Numbered from the stretch's first letter, positions 16,534-25,196 are shown. The stretch is DNA of 64,000 nucleotides from Aliikangiella sp965214955 (GCA_965214955.1 CBDCCU010000009.1:372001-436000); one strand, 5' to 3'. Notes: generated from the letters alone by a model not told the origin. Numbers and translations: made by a program.

Positions 16534-17361
16534 TTATTTAGCTTCACCACACTCATGTGGTAACGCTAATAATTCATCAACCAAATCAAAAACCTTTTCG
16601 TTACCACCTGCGGCAGTAATGTTGGTTAGATATTTATGATTAACTAAAATTTGTGGAACGCTAGATACTTTGTATTTTCTCAACATTTCAAAGTCTTGAT
16701 TAATGGTAACCGTTAAAGCTTGCTGATCATTTAATGCCGCTTTTGCCGCTTCTAACTCGGCACCTTGAGCCACTAAAAATTGAGCCGCTTCTTCAGGTGA
16801 AGCAAAAAGCTTTTCTTCTTTGTGTAAACGATTAAACAGTGCATGTTGAGTTTTTTCTAATACGCCTAACTTTTTAGCCGCATGATGCACAATAATCAAT
16901 GAGCCAAATTGCTCATAACCTAAAGTGGTAGGAATACCTAAAAACTTAACATTACCCGCATTTTTAGCTCGCCATTTTTCAGCTTCGGGCTCAAGTTTGT
17001 AGCAATGCGGACAATGGTAGGCAAAAAACTCAATCACAACAGGCTCTGAACACTCAAATTGCGATTCAATTTCGGTATATCTTTGTCCAGCAGGAACTGC
17101 GCCTTGCGGTGGATGATTATGCCCTTCATGCGAGCCAGACTCATCATGAGCTTTAGGCTCGCTCTTTTCTTCTGGCGATAGTGTATTCGTTGGCTCTTTG
17201 GCTGCCTCTGCTTTAACTGGCTCTGATTTAGCAGATTCTTGTTTGGCAGATTCTTGATTAGCTGATTCTTGCTGGCAGCCGGCAATAATAAAAACAATAG
17301 CAAATACGCTAATTAACTTTTTCACTCGATAAACTCGCTTAATAGGCAATAAAAAAGGCAT
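16534..17361 (-). CDS. DsbA-like thiol:disulfide interchange lipoprotein
   Basis: Periplasmic thioredoxin-fold protein of 275 residues. The active site is CPHC (Cys117, Cys120) as in DsbA, and the cis-proline loop SSVPQILV is present. Unlike classical DsbA the signal ends in a lipobox (IAGC, Cys29), followed by a low-complexity linker with QESAK-type pentapeptide repeats (about residues 31-47) and a His-rich patch (HDESGSHEGHNH, about 72-83) that might bind metal. It may therefore be a membrane-tethered oxidase. An in-frame GTG at 17325 is an alternative start closer to the signal helix. A DsbA gene near polA is normal in gammaproteobacteria, which favours true dsbA function. Confidence 0.88.
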   Translation of the reverse strand: MPFLLPIKRVYRVKKLISVFAIVFIIAGCQQESANQESAKQESAKSEPVKAEAAKEPTNTLSPEEKSEPKAHDESGSHEGHNHPPQGAVPAGQRYTEIESQFECSEPVVIEFFAYHCPHCYKLEPEAEKWRAKNAGNVKFLGIPTTLGYEQFGSLIIVHHAAKKLGVLEKTQHALFNRLHKEEKLFASPEEAAQFLVAQGAELEAAKAALNDQQALTVTINQDFEMLRKYKVSSVPQILVNHKYLTNITAAGGNEKVFDLVDELLALPHECGEAK

Positions 17362-17473
17362 GATAACAACATTAACTCTTGGGTAAAAGTAGCAGCGTTT
17401 AAACGTGGAGTTTCTAAGATAAAAGGCAACAAATTAAGCTTAATTTAGGCTTTAAATCAAAGCGCAACAGATC

Positions 17474-17860
17474 CTAGCTCTGCCAAAATTGCATTAATGC
17501 TTGTTTTGCACAATCGCAATGATAAATTCGCTTAACCACCTTATAGCTTTTACAGCTTATCGCTAATGCCTGTTGATCACTTACGATGAGTAATTGCTCA
17601 GAGTTTTCACAAAAATAATTACCATGTTTCAGTTCTTGCTCAAATAGATCGGAAGCTTCGATTAAAGATAGTTGATTAAAAGAGGCTTCATATTCCGCAG
17701 GATTTATTTTTACCACTACAAACTCTAGTGGTGTTGACAAATAGTCTCTTTTTGCAGCATAAACCAAAATATTCATATCTAATTCAGATTGGTTTTGCCA
17801 ATATATTGCCCACTCATTAAGCTGAGGATCAATTTTTGGTAGTGATTCTATTGGTCTCAT
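17474..17860 (-). CDS. Uncharacterised 128-residue protein
   Basis: Not recognised. A soluble-looking protein without signal peptide or membrane helix, acidic in its first two thirds, with a small cysteine group near the C terminus (ISCKSYKV, then YHCDCAKQ). The ATG at 17860 has no strong ribosome binding site. It is transcribed ahead of the dsbA-like gene, separated by 112 bp, and may be independent. Confidence 0.6.
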   Translation of the reverse strand: MRPIESLPKIDPQLNEWAIYWQNQSELDMNILVYAAKRDYLSTPLEFVVVKINPAEYEASFNQLSLIEASDLFEQELKHGNYFCENSEQLLIVSDQQALAISCKSYKVVKRIYHCDCAKQALMQFWQS

Positions 17861-17920
17861 TTAAATAACATTAAGTAAATTTGAGTATAATCACTAGCAT
17901 AACGGATTGAATAATGAAGA

Positions 17921-17944
17921 TATACCCGTCCTCCTTCAAGATGC
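17921..17944 (+). repeat. Dispersed TATACCCG element
   Basis: TATACCCGTCCTCCTTCAAG followed by ATGC lies in the 184-bp gap before the FG-GAP gene. A near-identical copy is at 28455-28478 and the same core is turned into a perfect palindrome at 41149-41180. Confidence 0.7.
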
Positions 17945-18044
17945 TTGCTCTACTTCAAGATCATAACTTAAGTGAACCTATTAAGTTTAGCTTGGTCTTA
18001 GAAAACCAAATAATGAAAACAAAATACTATTAAGGAAATATTGA

Positions 18045-19553
18045 ATGTTATATAAGTCAGCTTTAGTTTTAGCCGCTCTGCTAGCAATTAGTCCTATTAC
18101 TGAAGCCAGAAGCAAAAGAAAAGCGCCCAAAAATCCATTTGAAACTTTAGCGCTCACTATCAACTTTAAACTTACTCATCCGATTAAAGTTAAAAATTTA
18201 TCAGGCAAAAATAAACAGGTTATTGCGTTTGGTGAAGATCAAAATAAAAAACGCATACTCGCAGTTTATAAGCTTAATGAAGCTCAAGATAGCATTGAGC
18301 TTTTACAACAAATTGAAATTCCAAAGCATTACTTAGCATTTGCTTTTTCACAATCGGCTAAAAATGAAAATTTACTTTTTCAAACCAATCAATCGGTTAT
18401 TCAATACAATGTCGAGAAAAATCAATTTGATCATTTAATAGATTCACAATCAATTTATCTTAATCAATCGGCTGACTTTTTAGCTGAACGCTCTTTTACT
18501 AATGATGTTAATGGAGACAAACTAGATGATTTAGTGATTTCTAATTTTAATGGGTTAGATATTTTTATTCAGCAAGCAAATGGAGAGTATCAATCGCAAA
18601 AGCTTCAAATTAAACCGAACATTCAAATGAATCAAACCGCTGTAACTTATAGTGATACTGAATACTTTTTAGCTGATTTTAATTTAGATAACAAACAAGA
18701 TTTAGCAATAGCTAAAGAAAACGCTATTGAATATTTTATTCAAAGTGATACAGGGCTATTTAATCAAACACCTCAATTATTGAACTTGCCATTTAATACC
18801 AGTGCAAGAAACTGGTGGGAAATTCGTGAATCAGATGGCGAGCAAATGAGTCAAACTAGTTTATCTCACCGCAAAATTGATCGTATCGAAGATTTTGATA
18901 ATGACGGTTTGGCTGACTTAATGGTTAGATATAGCCAAAGTGAAGGAGTGCTAGATAGAGCCAATGATTATGAAATTTATTTTGCAACCAATAAAAATAA
19001 TCGTTTGTCTTTTAGCGAGTCTCCGCAAAACACTATTGTTGCCGATGGAACAATTGGTCAAATTTCTACCGTTGACATTGATAATGACAAACGCAAAGAA
19101 ATTTTAGTATCAAGCTTTGATATTGGCGTATCACAAATTATTGGCGCGCTTTTATCTGGCTCAATTGATCAAGATGTTTATCTATTTAAAATGGATGAAA
19201 ATAATCGCTACTCAGAAGATCCTGATGTAGAAAAAGAAGTCGAACTTACTTTTAGTTTATCTTCGGGTAGAAGCGGAGAGCCCGTGGTTTTATTGCTTGA
19301 TGTTAATGGCGATAACAGAAAAGATTTGCTTTTTTCTAGCGGTGAGTCACGCTTAAAACTTTATTATGGTACATCAAAAAAGCGCACCTTTGTAAAACGC
19401 CCAGCCAGAATTAAAGTGCCTGTTCCTAAGCAAGGAAAATATGTTAAATCTGCCGATATTAATAATGATGGAAAATCTGATCTTATCATTAACTATGGCA
19501 GACAAGATGATGAGGAACTAACCAATCAGGTGAAGGTATTAATCTCTAAATAA
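18045..19553 (+). CDS. Exported FG-GAP / VCBS repeat protein
   Basis: A 502-residue protein with an N-terminal signal peptide (cleavage probably after ITEA, about residue 21). At least six calcium-binding-like loops of the FG-GAP/VCBS type are spread along it: DVNGDKLDDL, DFNLDNKQDL, DFDNDGLADL, DIDNDKRKEI, DVNGDNRKDL and DINNDGKSDL. These indicate a beta-propeller outside the cytoplasm, usually used for binding. There is no enzymatic domain or surface anchor. An AAGGAAAT ribosome binding site precedes the ATG. The next gene encodes a predicted exported peptidase 153 bp on, possibly functionally related. Confidence 0.85.
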   Translation: MLYKSALVLAALLAISPITEARSKRKAPKNPFETLALTINFKLTHPIKVKNLSGKNKQVIAFGEDQNKKRILAVYKLNEAQDSIELLQQIEIPKHYLAFAFSQSAKNENLLFQTNQSVIQYNVEKNQFDHLIDSQSIYLNQSADFLAERSFTNDVNGDKLDDLVISNFNGLDIFIQQANGEYQSQKLQIKPNIQMNQTAVTYSDTEYFLADFNLDNKQDLAIAKENAIEYFIQSDTGLFNQTPQLLNLPFNTSARNWWEIRESDGEQMSQTSLSHRKIDRIEDFDNDGLADLMVRYSQSEGVLDRANDYEIYFATNKNNRLSFSESPQNTIVADGTIGQISTVDIDNDKRKEILVSSFDIGVSQIIGALLSGSIDQDVYLFKMDENNRYSEDPDVEKEVELTFSLSSGRSGEPVVLLLDVNGDNRKDLLFSSGESRLKLYYGTSKKRTFVKRPARIKVPVPKQGKYVKSADINNDGKSDLIINYGRQDDEELTNQVKVLISK

Positions 19554-19706
19554 GCATTGATCTTTAAATGAGTATTATCTTCCCAAAGCAGGAGTAAAAT
19601 ACTTAAATCAGGATCATTTATTTTAAATTGTTACTATTGGGTACTAATTTTCATGGCATAACCCTTGCTATTACTGTGATAACTTAATCACAAACTCAGG
19701 TAAGCC

Positions 19707-20705
19707 ATGAAAACTCTATTAATCGCACTGCTATTCTCTACTGTATTTAATCAGTCCTTTGCCACTGAGCAGGTAAGCTCTACAAGAACTATTTCATCAG
19801 ATCAATTAAGTCCTGAGGTTTTAGCCAAAATAAAATCAGGAAAACTGTCGCAAGCAGAGTTACAAAAATTATTAGCCTCTCACCTTGAAGAGAAAAAACC
19901 GGCAAAACAATTAACGGCAAAAAAAATTACCCATAACTTTGGGCAGTTTTCCGTGGTTGCTAATGAAGGGGCAGATATAGACGATGCCGTTAGCGAAATT
20001 GGTTATGCCTATTCTCGGTTTAATTATTTATTTGGTGATGCGCCTCATTTAACTGTGGTATTAGAAAACGCGGTTAATGGCGTGGCAAGTATTAATATTC
20101 CAAAAGATAATGCCAATTATATGCCGTATATATCGGGCATTGCAGGTAAAAAGGCTTTATCACACGAAGTTTGTCATATGCTTTTAAGCTTGCAGCCACC
20201 AAAAGCAAAACGCTCTAAAGCTAATCCTATTAAATCTTATGGTCATAGCCTACTACCCGACTGGTTTGATGAAACCGTTGCCGTTTCTTGTGAACTTCCT
20301 AACTTACAAAATAAGCGAGTTGCTAAATACCACGAACAAGCTTTGGGCTTTGATTGGGCTAGTTATTTAACTCAAGAGCATCCGTTAATGGGCAAGAATT
20401 CTAAATTTGCTCAACAATTTATTCAACCTGAACAAACAAAGAAAACCGCTGCGGGAAAAGGCAAAGCAAAAGTTAAGTTTTTAACAGGTGATCAACTCAA
20501 TGAGTATCAAGATGAAATTGATAATTCGGTTAAATTTTATTATCGAGCTAGTGTTATTGGCAGAGCATTAGAGCAAACTATTGGACAAGGTGTGTTTAAG
20601 GAGATTGCCGATGCGTTATTTAAACAACAAACCTTTGAGCAGTGGTTAGCTAATACTCAAATTAAAGATCTTTCACAGCTCGAAACAATTATCAACAGAC
20701 CCTAA
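19707..20705 (+). CDS. Predicted exported zinc metallopeptidase (gluzincin-like)
   Basis: A 332-residue protein with a signal peptide (about residues 1-19). It contains HEVCH (His153, Glu154, His157) and, 32 residues later, LLPDWFDETVAV with Glu189, giving the HExxH...E arrangement of gluzincin (clan MA) peptidases, where the phrase W-(x)-x-E is the usual third-ligand motif. No named family is recognised. A Lys/Gly-rich insert lies at about residues 248-256. Substrate unknown. A TGTGAT-N6-ATCACA palindrome at 19675-19692 lies just upstream, but its spacing does not fit CRP. Confidence 0.7.
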   Translation: MKTLLIALLFSTVFNQSFATEQVSSTRTISSDQLSPEVLAKIKSGKLSQAELQKLLASHLEEKKPAKQLTAKKITHNFGQFSVVANEGADIDDAVSEIGYAYSRFNYLFGDAPHLTVVLENAVNGVASINIPKDNANYMPYISGIAGKKALSHEVCHMLLSLQPPKAKRSKANPIKSYGHSLLPDWFDETVAVSCELPNLQNKRVAKYHEQALGFDWASYLTQEHPLMGKNSKFAQQFIQPEQTKKTAAGKGKAKVKFLTGDQLNEYQDEIDNSVKFYYRASVIGRALEQTIGQGVFKEIADALFKQQTFEQWLANTQIKDLSQLETIINRP

Positions 20706-20718
20706 TATTTCTATGCTA

Positions 20719-20751
20719 AAATCGCGGCTTATCCTTTAGTAGTCGCGATTT
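20719..20751 (+). promoter_or_regulatory. Promoter-like sequence and leader hairpin directly before yheS
   Basis: TATGCTAAAAT at 20712-20722 resembles an extended -10 element. It runs into AAATCGCG (20719-20726), which pairs perfectly with CGCGATTT (20744-20751); the stem ends 4 bases before the yheS ATG. No Shine-Dalgarno sequence is seen, so the hairpin could set translation efficiency. Confidence 0.4.
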
Positions 20752-20755
20752 AGCT

Positions 20756-22660
20756 ATGATCCGTTTAAAACAGCTCTCTCTATTTCAAGGCAGTAAACAA
20801 CTGCTCGATAAAACCGATCTTACTCTTTATCCCGATCAAAAAATTGGCATTGTGGGAAAAAATGGTTGTGGTAAATCTAGCCTATTTCAAATGCTAAAAA
20901 ATGAGCTTTCACCAGAATTTGGCGAGCTAGAATTTCCGCCTAAATGGCGAATTAGTACCGCCAAACAAGAAACCCCTGCTAGTGATTTAAACGCGATTGA
21001 TTATGTACTGTCGGGACACAAAGAATATTACCAGCTTAATCAAGCTTTAATTCAAGCTGAAGCGCAAGAAGATGGCAATAAAATTGCCCACATTCATAGT
21101 CAATTAGAAGCCATTAATGGCTGGAGCTTGCCTTCACAAGCGGCAAAGTTATTAACAGGTTTAAGTTTTACCGAGTCGCAAATGGGGTCAACCGTAAAAG
21201 CACTTTCGGGTGGTTGGCGAATGCGTTTAAATTTAGCTCAAGCACTAATACAACCTGCCGAATTATTATTGCTTGACGAGCCAACAAACCATCTCGATCT
21301 AGAGGCCGTATTATGGCTACAAAGCTTTTTAAATAGTTACGATGGCATGTTAATGACTATTTCTCATGATCGTGATTTTTTAGATAGTTTTTCATCACAC
21401 ATATTGCACTTTGATAATCAAACCATCAACCAATACACAGGCAATTATTCGAGCTTTGAAAAACAAAAGCATCAAAAAGAAGTGTTGCAGCAAGCGCAAT
21501 TTGAAAAACAGCAAAAAGAAATTGAGCATTTAGAAAAATTTATTACCCGTTTTAAAGCCAAAGCCAGTAAAGCGGTGCAAGCACAAAGCCGAGTAAAAGC
21601 CTTAGAAAGAATGGACAAGGTAAGTGCGGTTCAAATTAGAACCAAGTTTGGTTTTGAATTTGCCGAAATTAATAAAAACGTCACCGAGTTAATTAATATA
21701 GATAACGCCGCAGTTGGCTATGGCGAAATAACTATTTTATCCGACATTCAAATGCGTATTTTGGCAGGGCAACGCATTGGTTTGTTAGGCAGAAATGGTG
21801 AAGGTAAATCAACCCTTATTAAATTAATTTGTAGTGAACTGAATAATCAATGCGGTGAAGTTAATCGCAACAAACACTTTAAAGCAGGTTACTTTGCCCA
21901 GCATCAAGTTGAACAACTGAATTTGGATCAATCGCCTCTTTGGCATATCCAATCTCTTGGCAGTGATATTAGCGAACAAGAAGCCAGAAACTTTTTAGGC
22001 GGATTTGCTTTTCATGGCGATAAAACCTTAGATAAAGTAAGCGGATTTTCAGGTGGTGAAAAAGCCAGATTAGTGCTCGCCATGATCACTTGGACAAAAC
22101 CTAATTTATTATTACTGGATGAGCCAACAAACCATTTTGATATTGAAATGCGCGAGGCATTAAGCTTAGCCCTGCAAGATTTTGATGGCGCAGTAATACT
22201 GGTAGCGCATGATAAAAATTTAATGGAAAGTGTAGTCGATGAGTTTTGGTTAGTGAACAAAGGACAAGTTAACCCTTTTAAAGGTGACTTAAACGATTAT
22301 CAAAAATGGCTCAATGAAAATCGTTGGCGAGTGGTAGATAAAAGCGCGCAAGTAGAATCATCCAATCAAAATGAAACTGTGGTAATTTCACGCAAAGAGA
22401 AAAAAAGACTAGAGGCTCAAAAGCGTCAACAGCTTGCACCGCTTACCAAAAAAATAAAACAACTTGAACAAATAATAGAAAAACTACAAACCGAGCACGA
22501 TGATTTAAATAACCAGCTTTTAGATAGTTCGCTTTATGAGGCGGAAAATAAAGATAAATTATCGACCATTACTTTTAGAGTAAATGAAATAAAAAATTCG
22601 TTAGAAGAGCATGAGATGGAATGGTTAGAATTGCAGGAAGAGTTAGAGGGATTTGAGTAA
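20756..22660 (+). CDS. yheS: ABC-F family ATPase YheS
   Basis: A 634-residue cytoplasmic protein with two ABC ATPase domains and no membrane segment, the ABC-F arrangement; E. coli YheS is of nearly the same length. First domain: Walker A GKNGCGKSS, signature LSGGWRMRL, Walker B LLLLDEPTNHLD. Linker: Lys/Gln-rich helical region at about 235-300. Second domain: GRNGEGKST, SGGEKARLVLA, LLLLDEPTNHFD. The C terminus (about 530-634) is a charged coiled coil. ABC-F proteins act on the ribosome E site and resolve translation problems. The second catalytic carboxylates (DEP) are intact, so both sites should hydrolyse ATP. Confidence 0.93.
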   Translation: MIRLKQLSLFQGSKQLLDKTDLTLYPDQKIGIVGKNGCGKSSLFQMLKNELSPEFGELEFPPKWRISTAKQETPASDLNAIDYVLSGHKEYYQLNQALIQAEAQEDGNKIAHIHSQLEAINGWSLPSQAAKLLTGLSFTESQMGSTVKALSGGWRMRLNLAQALIQPAELLLLDEPTNHLDLEAVLWLQSFLNSYDGMLMTISHDRDFLDSFSSHILHFDNQTINQYTGNYSSFEKQKHQKEVLQQAQFEKQQKEIEHLEKFITRFKAKASKAVQAQSRVKALERMDKVSAVQIRTKFGFEFAEINKNVTELINIDNAAVGYGEITILSDIQMRILAGQRIGLLGRNGEGKSTLIKLICSELNNQCGEVNRNKHFKAGYFAQHQVEQLNLDQSPLWHIQSLGSDISEQEARNFLGGFAFHGDKTLDKVSGFSGGEKARLVLAMITWTKPNLLLLDEPTNHFDIEMREALSLALQDFDGAVILVAHDKNLMESVVDEFWLVNKGQVNPFKGDLNDYQKWLNENRWRVVDKSAQVESSNQNETVVISRKEKKRLEAQKRQQLAPLTKKIKQLEQIIEKLQTEHDDLNNQLLDSSLYEAENKDKLSTITFRVNEIKNSLEEHEMEWLELQEELEGFE

Positions 22661-22662
22661 CT

Positions 22663-22742
22663 CCTCTCTACCCCTTCCCTTGAAAAGTTGGCGAATTTAA
22701 ATGCCTTACTTGCACCTCTCCTTCGCAAAGGGAGGTTAGGTG
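22663..22742. repeat. G/C-rich intergenic repeat interrupted by the IS element
   Basis: CTCCTCTCTACCCCTTCCCTTGAAAAG (22665 on) and CTTCGCAAAGGGAGGTTAGG belong to the dispersed palindromic family seen at 9551-9950 and 25425-25450. The element continues on the other side of the IS from 24061 (GGTTAGGTGGGGGTTG), so the IS inserted into it. Confidence 0.75.
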
Positions 22743-22810
22743 CTGAGGAATCGACACTTATTGACAAAGAAGTTTATTAAAAATCAATAAGATATATAAA
22801 TTAAATCAAG

Positions 22811-22875
22811 ACGTGCATGAGTTTTTGTGCTCAAATTTGTTTTACCACAAACCAACTATCACACTCCATGCACGT
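22811..22875 (+). promoter_or_regulatory. Inverted repeat around the transposase start codons
   Basis: ACGTGCATG at 22811-22819 is the exact reverse complement of CATGCACGT at 22867-22875. One arm contains the ATG at 22817 and the other the ATG at 22868, so folding of the mRNA would bury both candidate starts. IS10 is known to limit transposase by fold-back and antisense control; the same role here is inference. Confidence 0.5.
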
Positions 22876-24037
22876 AGAACGAATGATACATAAGATGCTG
22901 GCCAACGTCATGCATTTAAAACGCTGTCGAGGTTTATCACAGGTCGTTAAAAGCGCTTTCGATGCCAAACAGTTATCAGTCACCGGTTTAGGCCGCGGTC
23001 TTTTATTGCCGACTCAAGAAAGAAGCGCAATAAGAAAGGTTGATAGGTTAGTCGGGAATGAGCATTTACATTATGAGCGAAACGGTATTTACCAGCATAT
23101 CTCTAGGCAGTTGATTGGCAACCAACAAAGGCCTTGGATAATCGTCGATTGGTCACCGCACCCTAACAGTACAGAGCAAATATTAAGAGCGGCGCTGGTG
23201 TGTGAAGGGAGAGCCTTATCCATTTGGGATGAAGTTCATCCTGAGTCGAAACTGGGTAATCGCCAGGTGCATAAAAAGTTTTTGAAGCAATTAAAATGGC
23301 TTTTGCCTGAAGGCTGTCAGCCAATTATCGTGACTGATGCAGGTTTCCATACTTCATGGTTTAAGCAAGTTGGGCTGCTTGGTTGGGATTATGTAGGACG
23401 AGTACGAGGGTTAGTCAAATACCAACCAGAAGGTGAATCAGACTGGTTTGAACTAAAATGCCTTCATGCTAAATCAAGCCCAACGGCTCGTCGGTTTGGT
23501 AAAGTATTACTGAGTAAGAGCTATCCGGTTGAAGGCACACTTTGCTACTACAAAGGTAAAGCTAGGGGGCGAATTAGCCGTAATAAGCTCGGTCAAAAAA
23601 GACAATGTAGTGATAGCAAAGATTATTCACGCTCAGCGAAAGAGCCGTGGGTGTTGATGACATCCATAGACGGTCATAAGGTTGCAGAGCGAGTAGTTAA
23701 AATTTATCGAACACGTATGCAGATTGAAGAAGGGTTTCGGGATCTGAAAAGTAGTCAGTATGGCTTCGGTTTTGAACAAAGCTACACCCAAACAAGGTAT
23801 CGAATTGAAAATCTGTTGCTAATTGCAATGCTTGCTTCATTAGTGGCTTGGCTTGCTGGCTGGCAAGGAGAGCAAGAAAAGAGGCATTATGAGTTTCAGG
23901 CTAACTCGGTAAAAGAGCGGCGAGTGTTATCGCTTTTTTATCTTGGATGTCGCTTGATAAAGAAGAAAGTAAAACTGAAAATAAAGCCGCTCAATGAAAT
24001 CACTGAACGACTTAAGTGGTGCGATTCGTATGCTTAA
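22817..24037 (+). CDS. IS10-like transposase (IS4 family, DDE)
   Basis: Transposase of up to 406 residues, intact. The catalytic triad is visible: Asp in IVDWSPHP, Asp in IVTDAGFH, and Glu in YRTRMQIEEGFRDLKS, which is an exact Y-(2)-R-(3)-E-(6)-K signature. The sequence follows IS10 transposase along its length (GLGRGLLLP, RVRGLVKYQ, SAKEPWVLMTS, FQANSVKERRVLS). The homology to IS10 begins near MIHKMLANVMHLKR, so the ATG at 22868 (389 residues) is as likely a start as 22817. Neither has a clear ribosome binding site, which fits the poor translation usual for such enzymes. Confidence 0.93.
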   Translation: MSFCAQICFTTNQLSHSMHVERMIHKMLANVMHLKRCRGLSQVVKSAFDAKQLSVTGLGRGLLLPTQERSAIRKVDRLVGNEHLHYERNGIYQHISRQLIGNQQRPWIIVDWSPHPNSTEQILRAALVCEGRALSIWDEVHPESKLGNRQVHKKFLKQLKWLLPEGCQPIIVTDAGFHTSWFKQVGLLGWDYVGRVRGLVKYQPEGESDWFELKCLHAKSSPTARRFGKVLLSKSYPVEGTLCYYKGKARGRISRNKLGQKRQCSDSKDYSRSAKEPWVLMTSIDGHKVAERVVKIYRTRMQIEEGFRDLKSSQYGFGFEQSYTQTRYRIENLLLIAMLASLVAWLAGWQGEQEKRHYEFQANSVKERRVLSLFYLGCRLIKKKVKLKIKPLNEITERLKWCDSYA

Positions 24038-24129
24038 AAATTTAAGTGTCGATCCCTCAGGGTTAGGTGGGGGTTGTCAATATTAAGTGTTAACTCTTAA
24101 ATAAATCTTGCATGAAGGAGCAACAGCTC

Positions 24130-24822
24130 TTAATCATCAGCTTTTTTCTGAATTAAATCAGCATCACCAAACCCATGATCAAACCTTGGTAAATAAAACC
24201 CATTAAAACCATCTCTCTTACTAATGACACTAAAAACAGGAAAACCACCATTTTGAAGAAAGTGAATTCGCATTTTTTCTCTAGACAATCCTTTTCCATC
24301 AGTCATTAAAACTGCACACATAACATCACTACAGGTAACATTAGTTACTTTTTCTTGTAGCTTGTATTGTTTGGGATATGAATTAATTAACTGATATAAA
24401 TGTTCTATAGCTTGTTCACTCCACTCAGGATCTGAATTACGCTCAAAAACAGATTGAATACTAAATGAGTCTCTACTATCTTTCCCTAAATTTGATGCGT
24501 TTTTTTGTCTTCTTAAAAAATTTTCTTTTAATATTTCTAGCTCTGATAACTCAAGTTCTATATCAATACCATAACTTTCATCTAAAGTTTCCTGCTCTTC
24601 AGCATTAGTTACTTCAGTTACTTCAATAGGATTTTCTTCATTTTCTAATTTTAAATTAGTTATATCTACAATCTCTTTATTATCACTAGTAATAACTTGA
24701 TTGTTTTTTTCCTCTTGCAAATTACCATTATTATGCTCATTGCTTTCACTTGCATCTTTATACAAAAACACAAGAATAAAGATAGTAAGTAATAGAAAAC
24801 CAGTTAACAATATATTTTTCAT
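24130..24822 (-). CDS. Exported two-cysteine module protein, single-module paralogue
   Basis: A 230-residue protein with an N-terminal hydrophobic anchor (about residues 4-21), an acidic, Asn/Glu-rich linker (about 22-95) and one C-terminal module of about 125 residues. The module reads SFSIQSVFERNSDPEWSEQ, then VTCSDVMCAVLM with two cysteines likely to form a disulfide, then MRIHFLQNGGFPVFSVI and GFYLPRF. The same module occurs twice more in the gene at 25506-26651 with near-identical DNA in its core. The family is not recognised; the E-x-x-D-P-x-W...C-(4)-C pattern resembles uncharacterised periplasmic domains of proteobacteria. It lies 38 bp after the 111-residue gene, probably in one operon. 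Confidence 0.7.
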   Translation of the reverse strand: MKNILLTGFLLLTIFILVFLYKDASESNEHNNGNLQEEKNNQVITSDNKEIVDITNLKLENEENPIEVTEVTNAEEQETLDESYGIDIELELSELEILKENFLRRQKNASNLGKDSRDSFSIQSVFERNSDPEWSEQAIEHLYQLINSYPKQYKLQEKVTNVTCSDVMCAVLMTDGKGLSREKMRIHFLQNGGFPVFSVISKRDGFNGFYLPRFDHGFGDADLIQKKADD

Positions 24823-24860
24823 AAAGACATTAGGTATTAATTGTGTAGAAATACATTTTA

Positions 24861-25196
24861 TTATTGATTATCTTGATACCAATCTTCAAAGTCATCTCCA
24901 TCGGAACTACGTGAAGATACTCGACCTGTTGCGTTATCAATTGCTACAATTTGATAAACCTGATTAGAATGATTTACCATTGCTAAACGTGTTTCCCCGC
25001 CTTCAAGGTAAGCATAAAAAGTACTGAACCACGGCACTTCAAATAATTCTTCAAAACTATTTTCTTCGAAAAAGTCATCTTCCTCTTGTTCTTCAATAGG
25101 TTGAGGAGGAGGCTCATTAGGCTCATCCGCATTTAATTGACTAAGCGAACTGAACATAAACAATAAAATAATCAGAAATGAAACTATCTTGTTCAT
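24861..25196 (-). CDS. Small exported acidic protein
   Basis: A 111-residue protein with a clear signal peptide (about residues 1-23, cleavage near LNADEP), a Pro/Glu/Asp-rich stretch (about 24-50) and a small C-terminal part that may be a beta-sheet domain (FYAYLEGGETRLAMVNH, VYQIVAIDNATGRV). No cysteine, no recognised family. AAAAGGAG is placed 7 bases before the ATG. It is sandwiched between the two paralogues of the two-cysteine module, which suggests a shared process outside the cytoplasm. Confidence 0.65.
   Translation of the reverse strand: MNKIVSFLIILLFMFSSLSQLNADEPNEPPPQPIEEQEEDDFFEENSFEELFEVPWFSTFYAYLEGGETRLAMVNHSNQVYQIVAIDNATGRVSSRSSDGDDFEDWYQDNQ

Larger units (their letters stand above)
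22743..24060 (+). mobile_element. Complete IS10-like insertion sequence (IS4 family)
   Basis: The element is 1318 bp. Its ends are inverted repeats: CTGAGGAATCGACACTTA at the left and, read inward, CTGAGGGATCGACACTTA at the right, one mismatch in 18. It is flanked by a direct repeat GGTTAGGTG at 22734-22742 and 24061-24069, a 9-bp target duplication as made by IS10. It contains one intact transposase gene. Its G+C content is visibly higher than that of its neighbours. Confidence 0.95.

Noticed and set aside
19675..19692. CRP-like palindrome TGTGAT-N6-ATCACA
   Set aside because: The half-sites are two bases too far apart for CRP or FNR, and it lies within 15-32 bases of the start codon.
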